Shown piece by piece: positions 8,032-16,253 of a stretch of 64,000 bases of DNA; position 1 is the first letter of the stretch, and each line of letters begins with the position of its first letter. The notes below the pieces were generated by a model. It was given only the letters and a program-made list of their open reading frames with translations. It was not told the DNA's origin and did no database searches. Location of the stretch: the NCBI GenBank assembly GCA_023410595.1, contig JAEYPO010000017.1, forward strand, positions 14,486 to 78,485, given 5' to 3'. A program made the position numbers and the translations under genes. This stretch comes from Bacillota bacterium (GTDB taxonomy: Bacteria; Bacillota; Clostridia; Christensenellales; SZUA-584).

Positions 8032-8876
8032 CTGCTTCCGTATTATTCGTTTGATAACGATAAAGATACTACGCGCCGTGCTCATCGTGTCGGCCAAAGC
8101 GTTTTACTCAGCGGCCGCTATTTTTATCGTTCAATGGAATAAGGGGGGGACGTCGCGCGTAACGCGTGGGCTTTGCTGGATCAGAGCGGCATCAAGGCCC
8201 CGTAGTCTTCCGGTGTCTGATCCGCGGCGTCGGCGCAGCCTGCTTCACACGCGAGCACACTCTCCCCGGAATTCCAGGGTTATTCAATGATTGCGCGGCT
8301 GGATATTGAAGCGATCCATTTGCACCTGCCCGTACCGTCCGAGACGTCGGACAAAGCGCTTAAGGTTTCCGCATGCCGCTTTAAGATCCGTAGCCGGGCA
8401 GAGAAGGGAATCTCGAAGCGGAAAAGCTTGATAACACGGCGTTTGAACGCGAGGGCTTTCTTTTTTACCTGTGAGAATAACAGAACCAGCGGGCTGCTGA
8501 TGCGGTGCAAGTTGGAGAAGTGACTGATACAGTTTTGATACTAAAAAGCTTGTCTCCTCGCCTCCACGTTGCTTTTAAATACATATATCGTTATATACAC
8601 AGTTAGACAAAATATTTAAAACAAACCGGTTAGAATAAACCTTGTTCCGCCAGCATTAAAAACTTATAGAGTAAATATCAGTTAAATTAAGATATTAGTC
8701 GTAAAACAATAATTGATTAAGATTAACGAAATAATGTGAATGGAGGTTCTACTGAAAATAGTTATAAATTAAATCAACAAGCTGGTAAATAATATTTGTC
8801 ATATCTTCTGCTAATAACTTGAAGTTTCAAGCGATCTTAAATTTGATATTACTGTTATTTCAATGAGGATGATAAG
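8032..8876. other. 845-bp stretch without a recognisable gene
   Basis: The left half is GC-rich and holds short open frames (79 aa from 8051 and 78 aa from 8287) with no family resemblance, poor ribosome sites and arginine/serine-rich composition. An 8-bp inverted pair GGATCAGA/TCTGATCC occurs at about 8178-8222. Around 8395-8470 a different frame reads GREGNLEAEKLDNTAFEREG before a stop, which looks more protein-like and could be a decayed gene. From about 8560 the sequence turns sharply AT-rich, which marks the edge of the exopolysaccharide block and probably holds the loaP promoter, which I could not place. Confidence 0.5.
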
Positions 8877-9443
8877 ATGCAGTATGATTTAATATATGAT
8901 AAAACCGGATTTAATAAGGCGTACTGCTTGTTCTGCGTCTCCGGCTGCGAAGAAAAAATCGCGGCAGAGATAAATAAACGATATAACGATATATTGGCGT
9001 TGGCATTGTTTCAGGAAAAGCATCAAAGCAAAAACGGAGTTCGTTCTATTGTCAAAAAAGTAATGATTCCCGGTTATGTTTTCATTTTTTCAAATGAGGA
9101 TATTCCTTTTAATCAAATTTTGTTTAATACAAAAGCGATCAAATTCCTGATGGACACAGATGGCAACAACGAATTATACGGCGAAAATTTGGAATACGCT
9201 AACTGGGTACTAAGCTATATGGGGATGATCGGCTGTTCCAGTGCCGTTCGAATTGGCAGCCGTGTAAAATTGATTGAAGGCCCGTTGAAGGATTATGAAG
9301 GTCATATAAAAGAAATATCGAAAAAAAACAAAAACGGGCGTATAGAGGTTATGTTCATGGGCAGGTTATTAAGCGTTTGGCTGCCGTTCGAGTGGGTTGA
9401 AGAAACAAAAGCCTCCCGATCTTTTTATTATATAATAAATTAA
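8877..9443 (+). CDS. loaP: LoaP/NusG-like transcription antiterminator
   Basis: 188 aa. Residues ~15-105 resemble the NusG N-terminal domain (AYCLFCVSGCEEKIAAEI, MIPGYVFIF, then KAIKFLMD), and residues ~120-175 form a KOW/SH3-like C-terminal domain (GSRVKLIEGPLKDYEGHIK, IEVMFMG). This is the layout of the specialised NusG paralogues (LoaP in Bacillota, UpxY, RfaH) that let RNA polymerase read through long polysaccharide operons. LoaP is known to act through an RNA hairpin in the operon leader. It lies at the left end of the AT-rich polysaccharide locus, and its stop is only 12 bp from the end of the convergent cpsB gene. Target assignment to the rightward operon from 12.05 kb is an inference. 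Confidence 0.78.
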   Translation: MQYDLIYDKTGFNKAYCLFCVSGCEEKIAAEINKRYNDILALALFQEKHQSKNGVRSIVKKVMIPGYVFIFSNEDIPFNQILFNTKAIKFLMDTDGNNELYGENLEYANWVLSYMGMIGCSSAVRIGSRVKLIEGPLKDYEGHIKEISKKNKNGRIEVMFMGRLLSVWLPFEWVEETKASRSFYYIIN

Positions 9444-9455
9444 TTGATTTACCCC

Positions 9456-10166
9456 CTAAACCGACCCGTTGTTTATTATAATCGACGAATTATTAAGTAA
9501 CTTCCGTATATTTTCCGAGCCGTACTTTCTGCCTGCGGCTTTAATTGCATTCTCAAAGTTGATAAAACATTCTCCGGGGCGGTGTACATCAGTAGCTATA
9601 AAAGAAACAACGTTTTTCCGGAAAAAAATATCCGCGGCTTTTTTACTTCGCTTGTCTTTCACCAGACTTTCGGCATCGATTTGAATCAGAAGGCCGGTTT
9701 CAGTCAGGTCGATAAATCGGTCTATCTGCGCGCGGATTTCATAATTTTTTTCCGGGTGCGCGAGTATGGGAATGAAGCCCTGCAATTCTAAAGAGTAAAG
9801 TATGCTTCGGGCACTTACGGGAAAGGCGTTCCAGGGAAACTCTACGAGCAGATATTTTGAACTGCCTATGCTGAGCTTGTCTATATCTTTAATATTCAAA
9901 AGATCGGAACAAAGAATTACTTCCGCTCCCGGTATCAGTGTTAAGCATATACCCTTATCTGAAATAAGTTTATTTAAAGCGGCATATTTTTCTTCACAAT
10001 CTGAAATAAATTTTTCTATGTTATCCTTAACGGGATTAAAGTGGGGAGTAGAGACCACATGCGTAAAGCCAGATTCCTCATATTGCCGCGCAATCTCCAG
10101 CGAAATCATTATATCGGCAGGGCTGTCTGAGATACCATGCAGTATGTGACTGTGTATATCGACCAT
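9456..10166 (-). CDS. cpsB: CpsB/YwqE-type tyrosine-protein phosphatase (PHP family)
   Basis: 236 aa metal-dependent PHP-fold phosphatase that removes phosphate from the CpsD kinase and so tunes capsule synthesis and chain length. All expected metal ligands are present: His5 and His7 in DIHSH, Asp14, the TPHF histidine, the glutamate of GAEVILC, the LAHPE histidine and the ATDVH aspartate/histidine pair. The usual DDG at residue 13-15 is SDS, but Asp14 itself is kept. It is the last gene of a leftward trio with cpsC and cpsD, 9 bp after cpsD. Confidence 0.88.
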   Translation of the reverse strand: MVDIHSHILHGISDSPADIMISLEIARQYEESGFTHVVSTPHFNPVKDNIEKFISDCEEKYAALNKLISDKGICLTLIPGAEVILCSDLLNIKDIDKLSIGSSKYLLVEFPWNAFPVSARSILYSLELQGFIPILAHPEKNYEIRAQIDRFIDLTETGLLIQIDAESLVKDKRSKKAADIFFRKNVVSFIATDVHRPGECFINFENAIKAAGRKYGSENIRKLLNNSSIIINNGSV

Positions 10167-10175
10167 GATAACACT

Positions 10176-10949
10176 CTACTTAATTAATAATTCATTATAC
10201 GCGTATTTGTTTCTTTTCCCTGCTACATAGTTTTTTTTAGTCGAAGCCTGTTTCTTCTCTTCCTTATTATAATATTCGCAGTATTTGTACTTGGAATTTG
10301 CATGTTTCTTAATGTTTATCTGAGAAATAACGGTACCTATTATATTGGCATTGACTTTTTTAAAATTGTCGATCGTTTCTTTTATCGCTTCGATAGGAGT
10401 GCTTAAATGCTTGATGGTGAGAATAACTCCGTTTGTGATACGCGAAAGAACTACCGCGTCCGAAAGCTGCTGCGCAGGCGGAGTATCGATCAATATATAA
10501 TCGTAACTATTGGATAATGCCGAAATCAGTATCTCCATCTCTTTTGAGTTCAATACCTCGATGGGATTAGGAGGGATAGGGCCCGAGCAGAGTATTGACA
10601 GCTTTGCGTTGATAGTTCTTATTGCTGCTTCAAGCGGTACTTTTTTGATTATTATGTTGGTGAGGCCAGTCGTATTTGGTACATTGAAAAATCTGTTTAG
10701 CTTGGGTTTCCTCAAATCGCAATCTACCAACAAAACCTTATAACCCGTTAATGTCAAATACACACCAAGATTGGCAATCATGGTTGTTTTGCCCTCCCCA
10801 GGCAGGGAGCTGGATACAAGGATTGTTTTGTTGTTTTGACCGATAAATGAATATTCCAGGTTAGTACGCAGCGCCTTAAATGATTCAACGGTAAGAAACT
10901 GTGTCTCGTCAACAAGCTCATAATGGTTATTTTTATCTCTGTTTGCCAT
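10176..10949 (-). CDS. cpsD: CpsD/CapB-type tyrosine-protein kinase
   Basis: 257 aa from the ATG at 10949 (a TTG at 10958 would add three residues). It is a bacterial BY-kinase: Walker A SSLPGEGKTT, Walker A' VLLVDCDLRKPK, Walker B YILIDTPP, and a tyrosine-rich C-terminal tail (at least seven Tyr in the last ~45 residues) that is the autophosphorylation site in this family. It needs the membrane protein CpsC for activity and is dephosphorylated by CpsB; both are adjacent. The set controls polymer length and export of the polysaccharide made by the divergent operon. Confidence 0.92.
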   Translation of the reverse strand: MANRDKNNHYELVDETQFLTVESFKALRTNLEYSFIGQNNKTILVSSSLPGEGKTTMIANLGVYLTLTGYKVLLVDCDLRKPKLNRFFNVPNTTGLTNIIIKKVPLEAAIRTINAKLSILCSGPIPPNPIEVLNSKEMEILISALSNSYDYILIDTPPAQQLSDAVVLSRITNGVILTIKHLSTPIEAIKETIDNFKKVNANIIGTVISQINIKKHANSKYKYCEYYNKEEKKQASTKKNYVAGKRNKYAYNELLIK

Positions 10950-10973
10950 AAAAACCAACTTTCGCTCTAATTT

Positions 10974-11648
10974 TTACTTGTTATAATAACTCGGAAGCTG
11001 CCCGAGAACAGGGAGACCGAAATAGTTTTCGATATCGCTGGGAGTTTTAATAGTCTTGTTGAAATGTTCAACCGCTATCAATATAAGCATGATAAGAATA
11101 AAACCCAGCAGCCCAGCTGTAAGAGCATTGGTAGTTATATTCGGCGAGGAGGGTAAGTCAGGCGGCACAGCATAGTCTATTACTTCAACGCTTCCCGCTT
11201 TGACAACACGGATTAGTTCATTCGGGCAGACCCTCATTATCTCATTTGCGATATCCGCCGCTCTTTGTGGTATGTTGTCGGTAACAGTTATGCGTATAAT
11301 CTCCGTATCGTTAACCCCTTTTACTTCCAATCTATCACGCAATTCTTCTAGCGGCATATCAAGGTTAAGATTATTGATGACATGAGTGAGAACAGAATCG
11401 CTTGTTATTATAACCGTATAAGTATTTACTAAGTTTTGTGTAAGCAACAAGTCGTTATATGTATAGTCGCTTGTTTCATTACTTCCCGAAGCCTGGTTTT
11501 TATTTACTATAAGCGTTGTGTCCGACTTATACTCAGGAGTTATTAAGAGAGTAGAAATAAGTATTCCGCCTGATACAAAAATCAAAACAGTAATTACAAT
11601 TATAATAAATTTTTGAATAAATATTGCCAGAATGTCCTTGATATTCAC
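10974..11648 (-). CDS. cpsC: CpsC/YveK-type Wzz chain-length determinant, BY-kinase activator
   Basis: 224 aa, GTG start with CGGAGG 6 nt upstream. There are two membrane helices, at ~9-31 and ~172-192, flanking an extracellular part, and the proline-rich PPDLPSSPN just before the second helix that is the Wzz signature. The short cytoplasmic C-terminus ending LGQLPSYYNK is the part that contacts and activates the CpsD kinase in Gram-positives. It is the first gene of the leftward cpsC-cpsD-cpsB operon and reads from the promoter at 11677-11705. Confidence 0.9.
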   Translation of the reverse strand: MNIKDILAIFIQKFIIIVITVLIFVSGGILISTLLITPEYKSDTTLIVNKNQASGSNETSDYTYNDLLLTQNLVNTYTVIITSDSVLTHVINNLNLDMPLEELRDRLEVKGVNDTEIIRITVTDNIPQRAADIANEIMRVCPNELIRVVKAGSVEVIDYAVPPDLPSSPNITTNALTAGLLGFILIMLILIAVEHFNKTIKTPSDIENYFGLPVLGQLPSYYNK

Positions 11649-11676
11649 CGGTTACCTCCGAAACACCGTTTTCATG

Positions 11677-11705
11677 ATTATACATGGTGAAAAATAAAAA
11701 GTCAA
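11677..11705 (-). promoter_or_regulatory. Predicted sigma-A promoter of the leftward cpsCDB operon
   Basis: On the minus strand TTGACT (11705-11700) and a perfect TATAAT (11682-11677) are separated by 17 nt. The transcript would start about 22 nt before the cpsC start codon, so this operon has almost no leader. Confidence 0.8.
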
Positions 11706-11788
11706 TTTATGAAAAATAAGATAAATACAAGTAAAATGAGATGTTTTAAACATTAATGTCTTGTTTCTTGACAATGTGTCGAATGACC

Positions 11789-11818
11789 TTGACCATGTTA
11801 AATAGTGAGTACTATATT
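11789..11818 (+). promoter_or_regulatory. Possible sigma-A promoter of the rightward polysaccharide operon
   Basis: TTGACC (11789-11794) and TATATT (11813-11818) are 18 nt apart. A start near 11825 would give a leader of about 230 nt before the first gene, much longer than that of the divergent operon. A second TTGACA at 11768-11773 has no matching -10. Confidence 0.5.
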
Positions 11819-11885
11819 GCATTTATTGGTGGATATATATGTTTGAAGTTTCTTTTATTTGTTCAAAATAGAAAGAGCTCTCATA

Positions 11886-11920
11886 ATGTTCCGCCGGTTT
11901 TTAGCCAAGCAGCGGAACAT
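11886..11920 (+). promoter_or_regulatory. Leader hairpin of the polysaccharide operon, candidate LoaP target
   Basis: ATGTTCCGC (11886-11894) and GCGGAACAT (11912-11920) form a perfect 9-bp stem with a 17-nt loop that may hold a small inner pairing. It lies in the predicted long leader and has no T-run after it, so it is not an ordinary terminator. A role as the RNA element read by the LoaP-like protein is inferred from position only. Confidence 0.45.
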
Positions 11921-12052
11921 GCATTAACTGTTTGCCGACAGAATCTTGGGAGGTAAACATACAGCATAGAAAAGCATGGGATGAGCCGGACGCTGCTTAT
12001 GATTATTTAGTTGAAAGAATGCGCTGGGAAATATAAACGAAGGAACAGATAA

Positions 12053-13942
12053 ATGCATAAAACCTTAAAAAAGATAGGCCTGGTCATTGCAGATATAGCC
12101 ATCGTAAACATAGCATTGATTTTAAGCCTTTTAATAAAATTTGACGGTTCGATACCTTCAAAATACATAAACATTTTTCCGCTGCATGGCATATGTATAT
12201 CCTTGGTTTTCGTAATAATATTTTATTTTTCTGAACTGTATAAGAGCCTTTGGCAGTTCGCGAGCGTAATGGAATTGCTAAGGTTATTATTCGCGAGCCT
12301 AACGGCGACTTTGATAAGCGCGGCTGCTGAATTTGCGCTTCAGGCCCTGCCTTTAAGCGTACTGATAAACATGTTTTTATTTGCATTGTTTTCAATGACA
12401 TTCTTAAGGTTATCATACAGATTTACCCGGAGACTCTTACAGGAGAGATCATTGAGAAGTAATCAGGCCGGACAAAAGAGAGCCATGATAGTCGGGGCCG
12501 GAGAAGGTGGCAACATAATTATAAGGGAAATGAGATCAAACCGTAATATAAACTCCAAACCCGTGATAATAATCGACGACGACAGGAACAAACAAGGCGA
12601 GAAGATGTTGGGCGTACCCATAGTGGGGGGGGTGGGCACGATCCCTGAAAACGCAAAGAAATATAATATAGACGAGATAATATTTACAATTATATCAATA
12701 GATGCTGATTTAAGAAATAAAATACTTCAGATATGCTCAGAGACCGGATGTGCTCTGCTGATAATGGATAGCCCGGCAGCTTTCTTCAATAAAAAAGGGG
12801 ATAACGTTTTATTGCGGCCGGTCAATATTGACGACCTTTTGGGAAGAGAGCAGGTCAATCTCGATATACGATCGATCGCCGGGTATCTGAGCGGCAAAAC
12901 GATACTTATAACCGGGGGCGGGGGGTCGATAGGTTCCGAGATTGCGAGGCAGCTGATAAAATTCAAAATTAAGAAGCTGGTATTGCTGGACAATTATGAG
13001 AACAACGTTTATTACCTTAATAATGAACTGCGTTCAAAAAAATTTAACGGAGATATTACAGTAGAGACCGTTATAGCTTCGATACGGGAAAGAGACAGGC
13101 TGGACGAAATATTTAGAAAACACGAGCCTGATATAGTTTTTCACGCCGCCGCGCATAAACATGTGCCCCTGATGGAAGAGAACCCCGGCGAAGCCGTAAA
13201 AAACAATATTATGGGTACCTATAATGTGGCGGAACTGTCAGACAAATATCACGTCGAACGGTTTGTTCTTATATCTACCGATAAAGCCGTTAATCCCACA
13301 AGCATCATGGGAGCGACAAAACGGATCGCCGAAATGCTTATACAGGCGATCGATAGAAGATCCCAGACGAAATATATTACGGTAAGATTCGGCAATGTGA
13401 TGGGCAGCAACGGCAGCGTAATCCCGCTATTTAAGAAGCAGATAGAGAATGGGGGGCCCGTTACAGTCACCCATCCGAAAATTGAACGGTATTTCATGAC
13501 GATACCTGAGGCCTCGCAGCTTGTTTTACAGGCGGGCGCGCTTGCGGAAGGCGGGGAGGTTTTTGTACTCGATATGGGCAAACCTATAAAGATAATAGAT
13601 CTTGCCCGTAATATGATACGCCTTTCGGGCATGGTTCCGGATAAAGATATAAAAATAGAAATAATCGGATTGAGGCCGGGAGAAAAACTTTTTGAAGAAC
13701 TGTTTTATGACGACTATCTCGAGACAAAGCATCAAAGGATTTTTGCAGAAAAACCCTCTATGGTCTCTTATGATGGTCTTTTGGATGATATTATGAAGCT
13801 TATTTTAGTAACGGAACATAGTGAAAGCATTCGGGAAGCCATCACAAAAATCTTACCGCAGTATAAGTATAAAAGAAAAGACAAGTTAAATGAAACTGAT
13901 AACATAAATGAAACCGATAACTTAATTGGTTTTAACCTTTAG
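12053..13942 (+). CDS. Membrane-bound CapD/PglF/WbpM-type UDP-GlcNAc 4,6-dehydratase
   Basis: 629 aa. About four N-terminal membrane helices (~1-120) are followed by a CoA-binding-like Rossmann segment (MIVGAGEGG, ~146) and an SDR catalytic domain with ITGGGGSIGSE at ~286-296. The active-site string STDKAVNPTSIMGATK (408-423) has Met419 where classic SDRs have Tyr, with Lys423 conserved, which is the hallmark of FlaA1/PglF/CapD dehydratases. The product would be UDP-4-keto-6-deoxy-GlcNAc (or a C5 epimer), the input for the aminotransferase encoded next. First gene of the rightward operon, preceded by GAAGGA and a leader with a hairpin. Confidence 0.9.
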   Translation: MHKTLKKIGLVIADIAIVNIALILSLLIKFDGSIPSKYINIFPLHGICISLVFVIIFYFSELYKSLWQFASVMELLRLLFASLTATLISAAAEFALQALPLSVLINMFLFALFSMTFLRLSYRFTRRLLQERSLRSNQAGQKRAMIVGAGEGGNIIIREMRSNRNINSKPVIIIDDDRNKQGEKMLGVPIVGGVGTIPENAKKYNIDEIIFTIISIDADLRNKILQICSETGCALLIMDSPAAFFNKKGDNVLLRPVNIDDLLGREQVNLDIRSIAGYLSGKTILITGGGGSIGSEIARQLIKFKIKKLVLLDNYENNVYYLNNELRSKKFNGDITVETVIASIRERDRLDEIFRKHEPDIVFHAAAHKHVPLMEENPGEAVKNNIMGTYNVAELSDKYHVERFVLISTDKAVNPTSIMGATKRIAEMLIQAIDRRSQTKYITVRFGNVMGSNGSVIPLFKKQIENGGPVTVTHPKIERYFMTIPEASQLVLQAGALAEGGEVFVLDMGKPIKIIDLARNMIRLSGMVPDKDIKIEIIGLRPGEKLFEELFYDDYLETKHQRIFAEKPSMVSYDGLLDDIMKLILVTEHSESIREAITKILPQYKYKRKDKLNETDNINETDNLIGFNL

Positions 13943-14060
13943 TTGCAGAATCAATAATCCTTAAGTCCTTAGCGGCCTTGATTTTTGAGACGTCAAAGTA
14001 CTTTAGGTGCATAGATAATTAACATAGCCGGCCTATGGAAATAAATCGGAGGGCGAAGCT

Positions 14061-14108
14061 ATGTTTATTTTGTTTAACCTTACTGGTGTTAATCAGTACC
14101 TGCAGTGA
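14061..14108 (+). CDS. Possible 15-codon leader peptide or small ORF
   Basis: In the 249-bp gap before the aminotransferase gene, GGAGGG at 14048-14053 stands 7 nt before an ATG that opens a 15-codon frame (MFILFNLTGVNQYLQ) ending in TGA. The start lies inside the right arm of an 8-bp inverted repeat, AACATAGC at 14021-14028 and GCTATGTT at 14058-14065, so folding could hide it. No homology can be claimed; the case rests on the ribosome site and the hairpin. Confidence 0.25.
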   Translation: MFILFNLTGVNQYLQ

Positions 14109-14191
14109 ATATCTTGTCAGAGGCGCGGGAATCTCACGCCAAAAAGCAAAACCAATATATGTAAGATAAAGGCCTGTGAAAAGAGCTAAAA

Positions 14192-15430
14192 ATGAGAAAT
14201 ATACCATTTTCTCCTCCTGATATTACGGATATTGAAATCGAGGAAGTCATTAAGGTGATGAGATCCGGCTGGATCACAACCGGGCCGAAAACTAAACAGT
14301 TTGAAAGTGAAATTGCGCAATATGTCGGCGTAAAAAAGGCGGTTTGCTTAAGCTCGGCAACAGCCGCGATGGAACTGACACTGCGAATATTGGGTATTGG
14401 GCCAGGGGATGAGGTAATAACTTCTGCATACACTTATACGGCATCGGCTTCGGTTATTGACCATGTAGGAGCGAAGATAGTATTGGTTGACGTAGCTCCC
14501 GATTCTTTTGAAATGGATTACTTAAGGCTTGCCGACGCTATCACTGAAAAGACTAAAGCAATTATTCCAGTCGATATAGGCGGAAAAATGTGCAATTATG
14601 ATGCCATATATAAAGCGGCGGAAAGTAAAAAAGAGCTGTTCAAAGCTAACAATGAGCTTCAGGAATTATTTAATAGAGTAATAATATTAGCGGATGCAGC
14701 CCATTCTTTTGGCGCTGAAAGAAAAGGAATGAAATGCGGTCAGGCTGCGGATTTTACCTGTTTTTCTTTTCATGCGGTAAAGAATCTTACGACAGCGGAA
14801 GGGGGAGCTGTGGTTTGGAAAAACGATATAGGGCTGGATGACGAATGGCTGTATAGCCAATACATGCTTTATAGCCTGCACGGACAGTCTAAGGACGCAT
14901 TGTCAAAAAATCAAAAAGGTTCATGGGAGTATGACATTATTTATCCGGCATATAAATGCAACATGACGGATATTATGGCCGCTTTTGGTTTGGCTCAACT
15001 CAGCAGATACAAATATATATTTGAAAGAAGAAAAGAAATCATCGGGAAGTATGATAGAGAGTTAAAGCCTTTGGGGATTCAAAGTATAAAGCATTATGGA
15101 GAAAATTTCAGCTCGAACGGCCATTTATATATAGCAAGAATTCCGGGAATAGGTGAACTTCAACGAAATGAGATGATTGTCAGTTTAGCGGGAACGGGAA
15201 TCGCCTGCAATGTACACTATAAGCCTTTACCGATGTTTACAGCATATAAAAATATGGGGTTTAATATGAAGCGTTATCCGAACGCATTTAACCAATATAT
15301 TAATGAAATTACGCTTCCGCTTCATACGCTGCTCAGTAACGAGGATGTAGAATACGTATGCAACAGGTTAATAAGCTTAATTAACTATTCTTATGATAAA
15401 GAGGCAGTATTAATCAGGCAGGATGTATAA
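14192..15430 (+). CDS. DegT/DnrJ/EryC1/StrS family sugar aminotransferase
   Basis: 412 aa PLP-dependent aminotransferase. LSSATAAMELTLR holds the cofactor phosphate site, DAAHSFGAE the aspartate that pairs with the PLP ring nitrogen, and FHAVKNLTTAEGG the Schiff-base lysine. With the 4,6-dehydratase just upstream and a PglC/WcaJ-type transferase just downstream, it most likely aminates C4 of UDP-4-keto-6-deoxy-GlcNAc. No PglD-type acetyltransferase lies beside it, so the 4-amino group may stay free, as in AAT-Gal-containing polysaccharides; this is an inference. The sequence contains a ~25-residue insert after DIGGKMCNYDAIYKAA compared with short relatives. Confidence 0.88.
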   Translation: MRNIPFSPPDITDIEIEEVIKVMRSGWITTGPKTKQFESEIAQYVGVKKAVCLSSATAAMELTLRILGIGPGDEVITSAYTYTASASVIDHVGAKIVLVDVAPDSFEMDYLRLADAITEKTKAIIPVDIGGKMCNYDAIYKAAESKKELFKANNELQELFNRVIILADAAHSFGAERKGMKCGQAADFTCFSFHAVKNLTTAEGGAVVWKNDIGLDDEWLYSQYMLYSLHGQSKDALSKNQKGSWEYDIIYPAYKCNMTDIMAAFGLAQLSRYKYIFERRKEIIGKYDRELKPLGIQSIKHYGENFSSNGHLYIARIPGIGELQRNEMIVSLAGTGIACNVHYKPLPMFTAYKNMGFNMKRYPNAFNQYINEITLPLHTLLSNEDVEYVCNRLISLINYSYDKEAVLIRQDV

Positions 15431-15507
15431 GGATTTATTACAAAATATCATGTCTGTTATTTTCAGTTATACAGTTTAAGTTATTTAGAGATATGCGGTA
15501 ATTTTCT

Positions 15508-16245
15508 ATGAGATTAAAAGCCTGGGGCGATCTTCCACCTGGTATGCAGTGTGACGAAGTTAGAAAATTTTATGACATACTGTCCCGTCGCAAGGTCAGC
15601 CTTGTATTAAAACGCTTTTTTGACGTCTCCACGGCAGCCGTTCTGTTGATAGTTTTGTTTCCTGCTTTTTTAATGATCTCTATCGCTATCGCGCTTGATT
15701 CAAAAGGCGGCGTGCTTTTTATACAAGAAAGAGTAACCATGTATGGAAAGCGATTTCGTATCTGTAAGTTCAGAACCATGGTAGCTAACGCTGAAAAATT
15801 AGGCGCACTGCTTACTGCAGAAAACGATAAAAGGGTCACCAATGTTGGAAAATTTCTTCGTGGCAGCCGGTTAGACGAGATCCCACAGCTTATAAACGTT
15901 ATCACTGGTGATATGAGTTTTGTTGGTACGCGGCCGGAAGTTCCCAAGTACGTAGAGGCGTACACGCCTGAGATGCTGGCGACGCTTTTACTGCCGGCTG
16001 GAGTTACCTCAGAGGTCAGTATCATGTATAAGAATGAGTACAAACAATTAAGCGAGGCCACAGACATAGATAGAACTTATGTGGAGAAAGTGCTGCCCGG
16101 TAAAATGTATTATAACCTTATGGCTATAGAAAACTTCAATTTCTGGCAGGATATCAGGACGATGTTTCGGACTGTTTTTGCTGTATGCGGGAAAGAGTAT
16201 AACGAACAGAATAGTTCAATGTATACGACCAGAATAAGGATGTAA
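15508..16245 (+). CDS. Initiating sugar-1-phosphate transferase (WcaJ/PglC family)
   Basis: 245 aa. One N-terminal re-entrant hydrophobic segment at ~42-65 is followed by the polyprenyl-phosphate phosphosugar transferase core: FIQERVTMYGKRFRICKFRTM, GKFLRGSRLDEIPQL and MSFVGTRPEVPKYV, with the conserved Asp-Glu (DE) dyad. It transfers a sugar-1-phosphate from a UDP-sugar to undecaprenyl phosphate at the membrane and so starts each repeat unit. Its position right after the dehydratase and aminotransferase suggests that the first sugar is the 4-amino-trideoxyhexose they make. Confidence 0.92.
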   Translation: MRLKAWGDLPPGMQCDEVRKFYDILSRRKVSLVLKRFFDVSTAAVLLIVLFPAFLMISIAIALDSKGGVLFIQERVTMYGKRFRICKFRTMVANAEKLGALLTAENDKRVTNVGKFLRGSRLDEIPQLINVITGDMSFVGTRPEVPKYVEAYTPEMLATLLLPAGVTSEVSIMYKNEYKQLSEATDIDRTYVEKVLPGKMYYNLMAIENFNFWQDIRTMFRTVFAVCGKEYNEQNSSMYTTRIRM

Positions 16246-16253
16246 CGTAAGAA

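Noticed and set aside
11756..11956. 66-codon frame in the divergent leader region
   Set aside because: No ribosome site, no likeness to known proteins, and it overlaps the predicted promoter and the leader hairpin.
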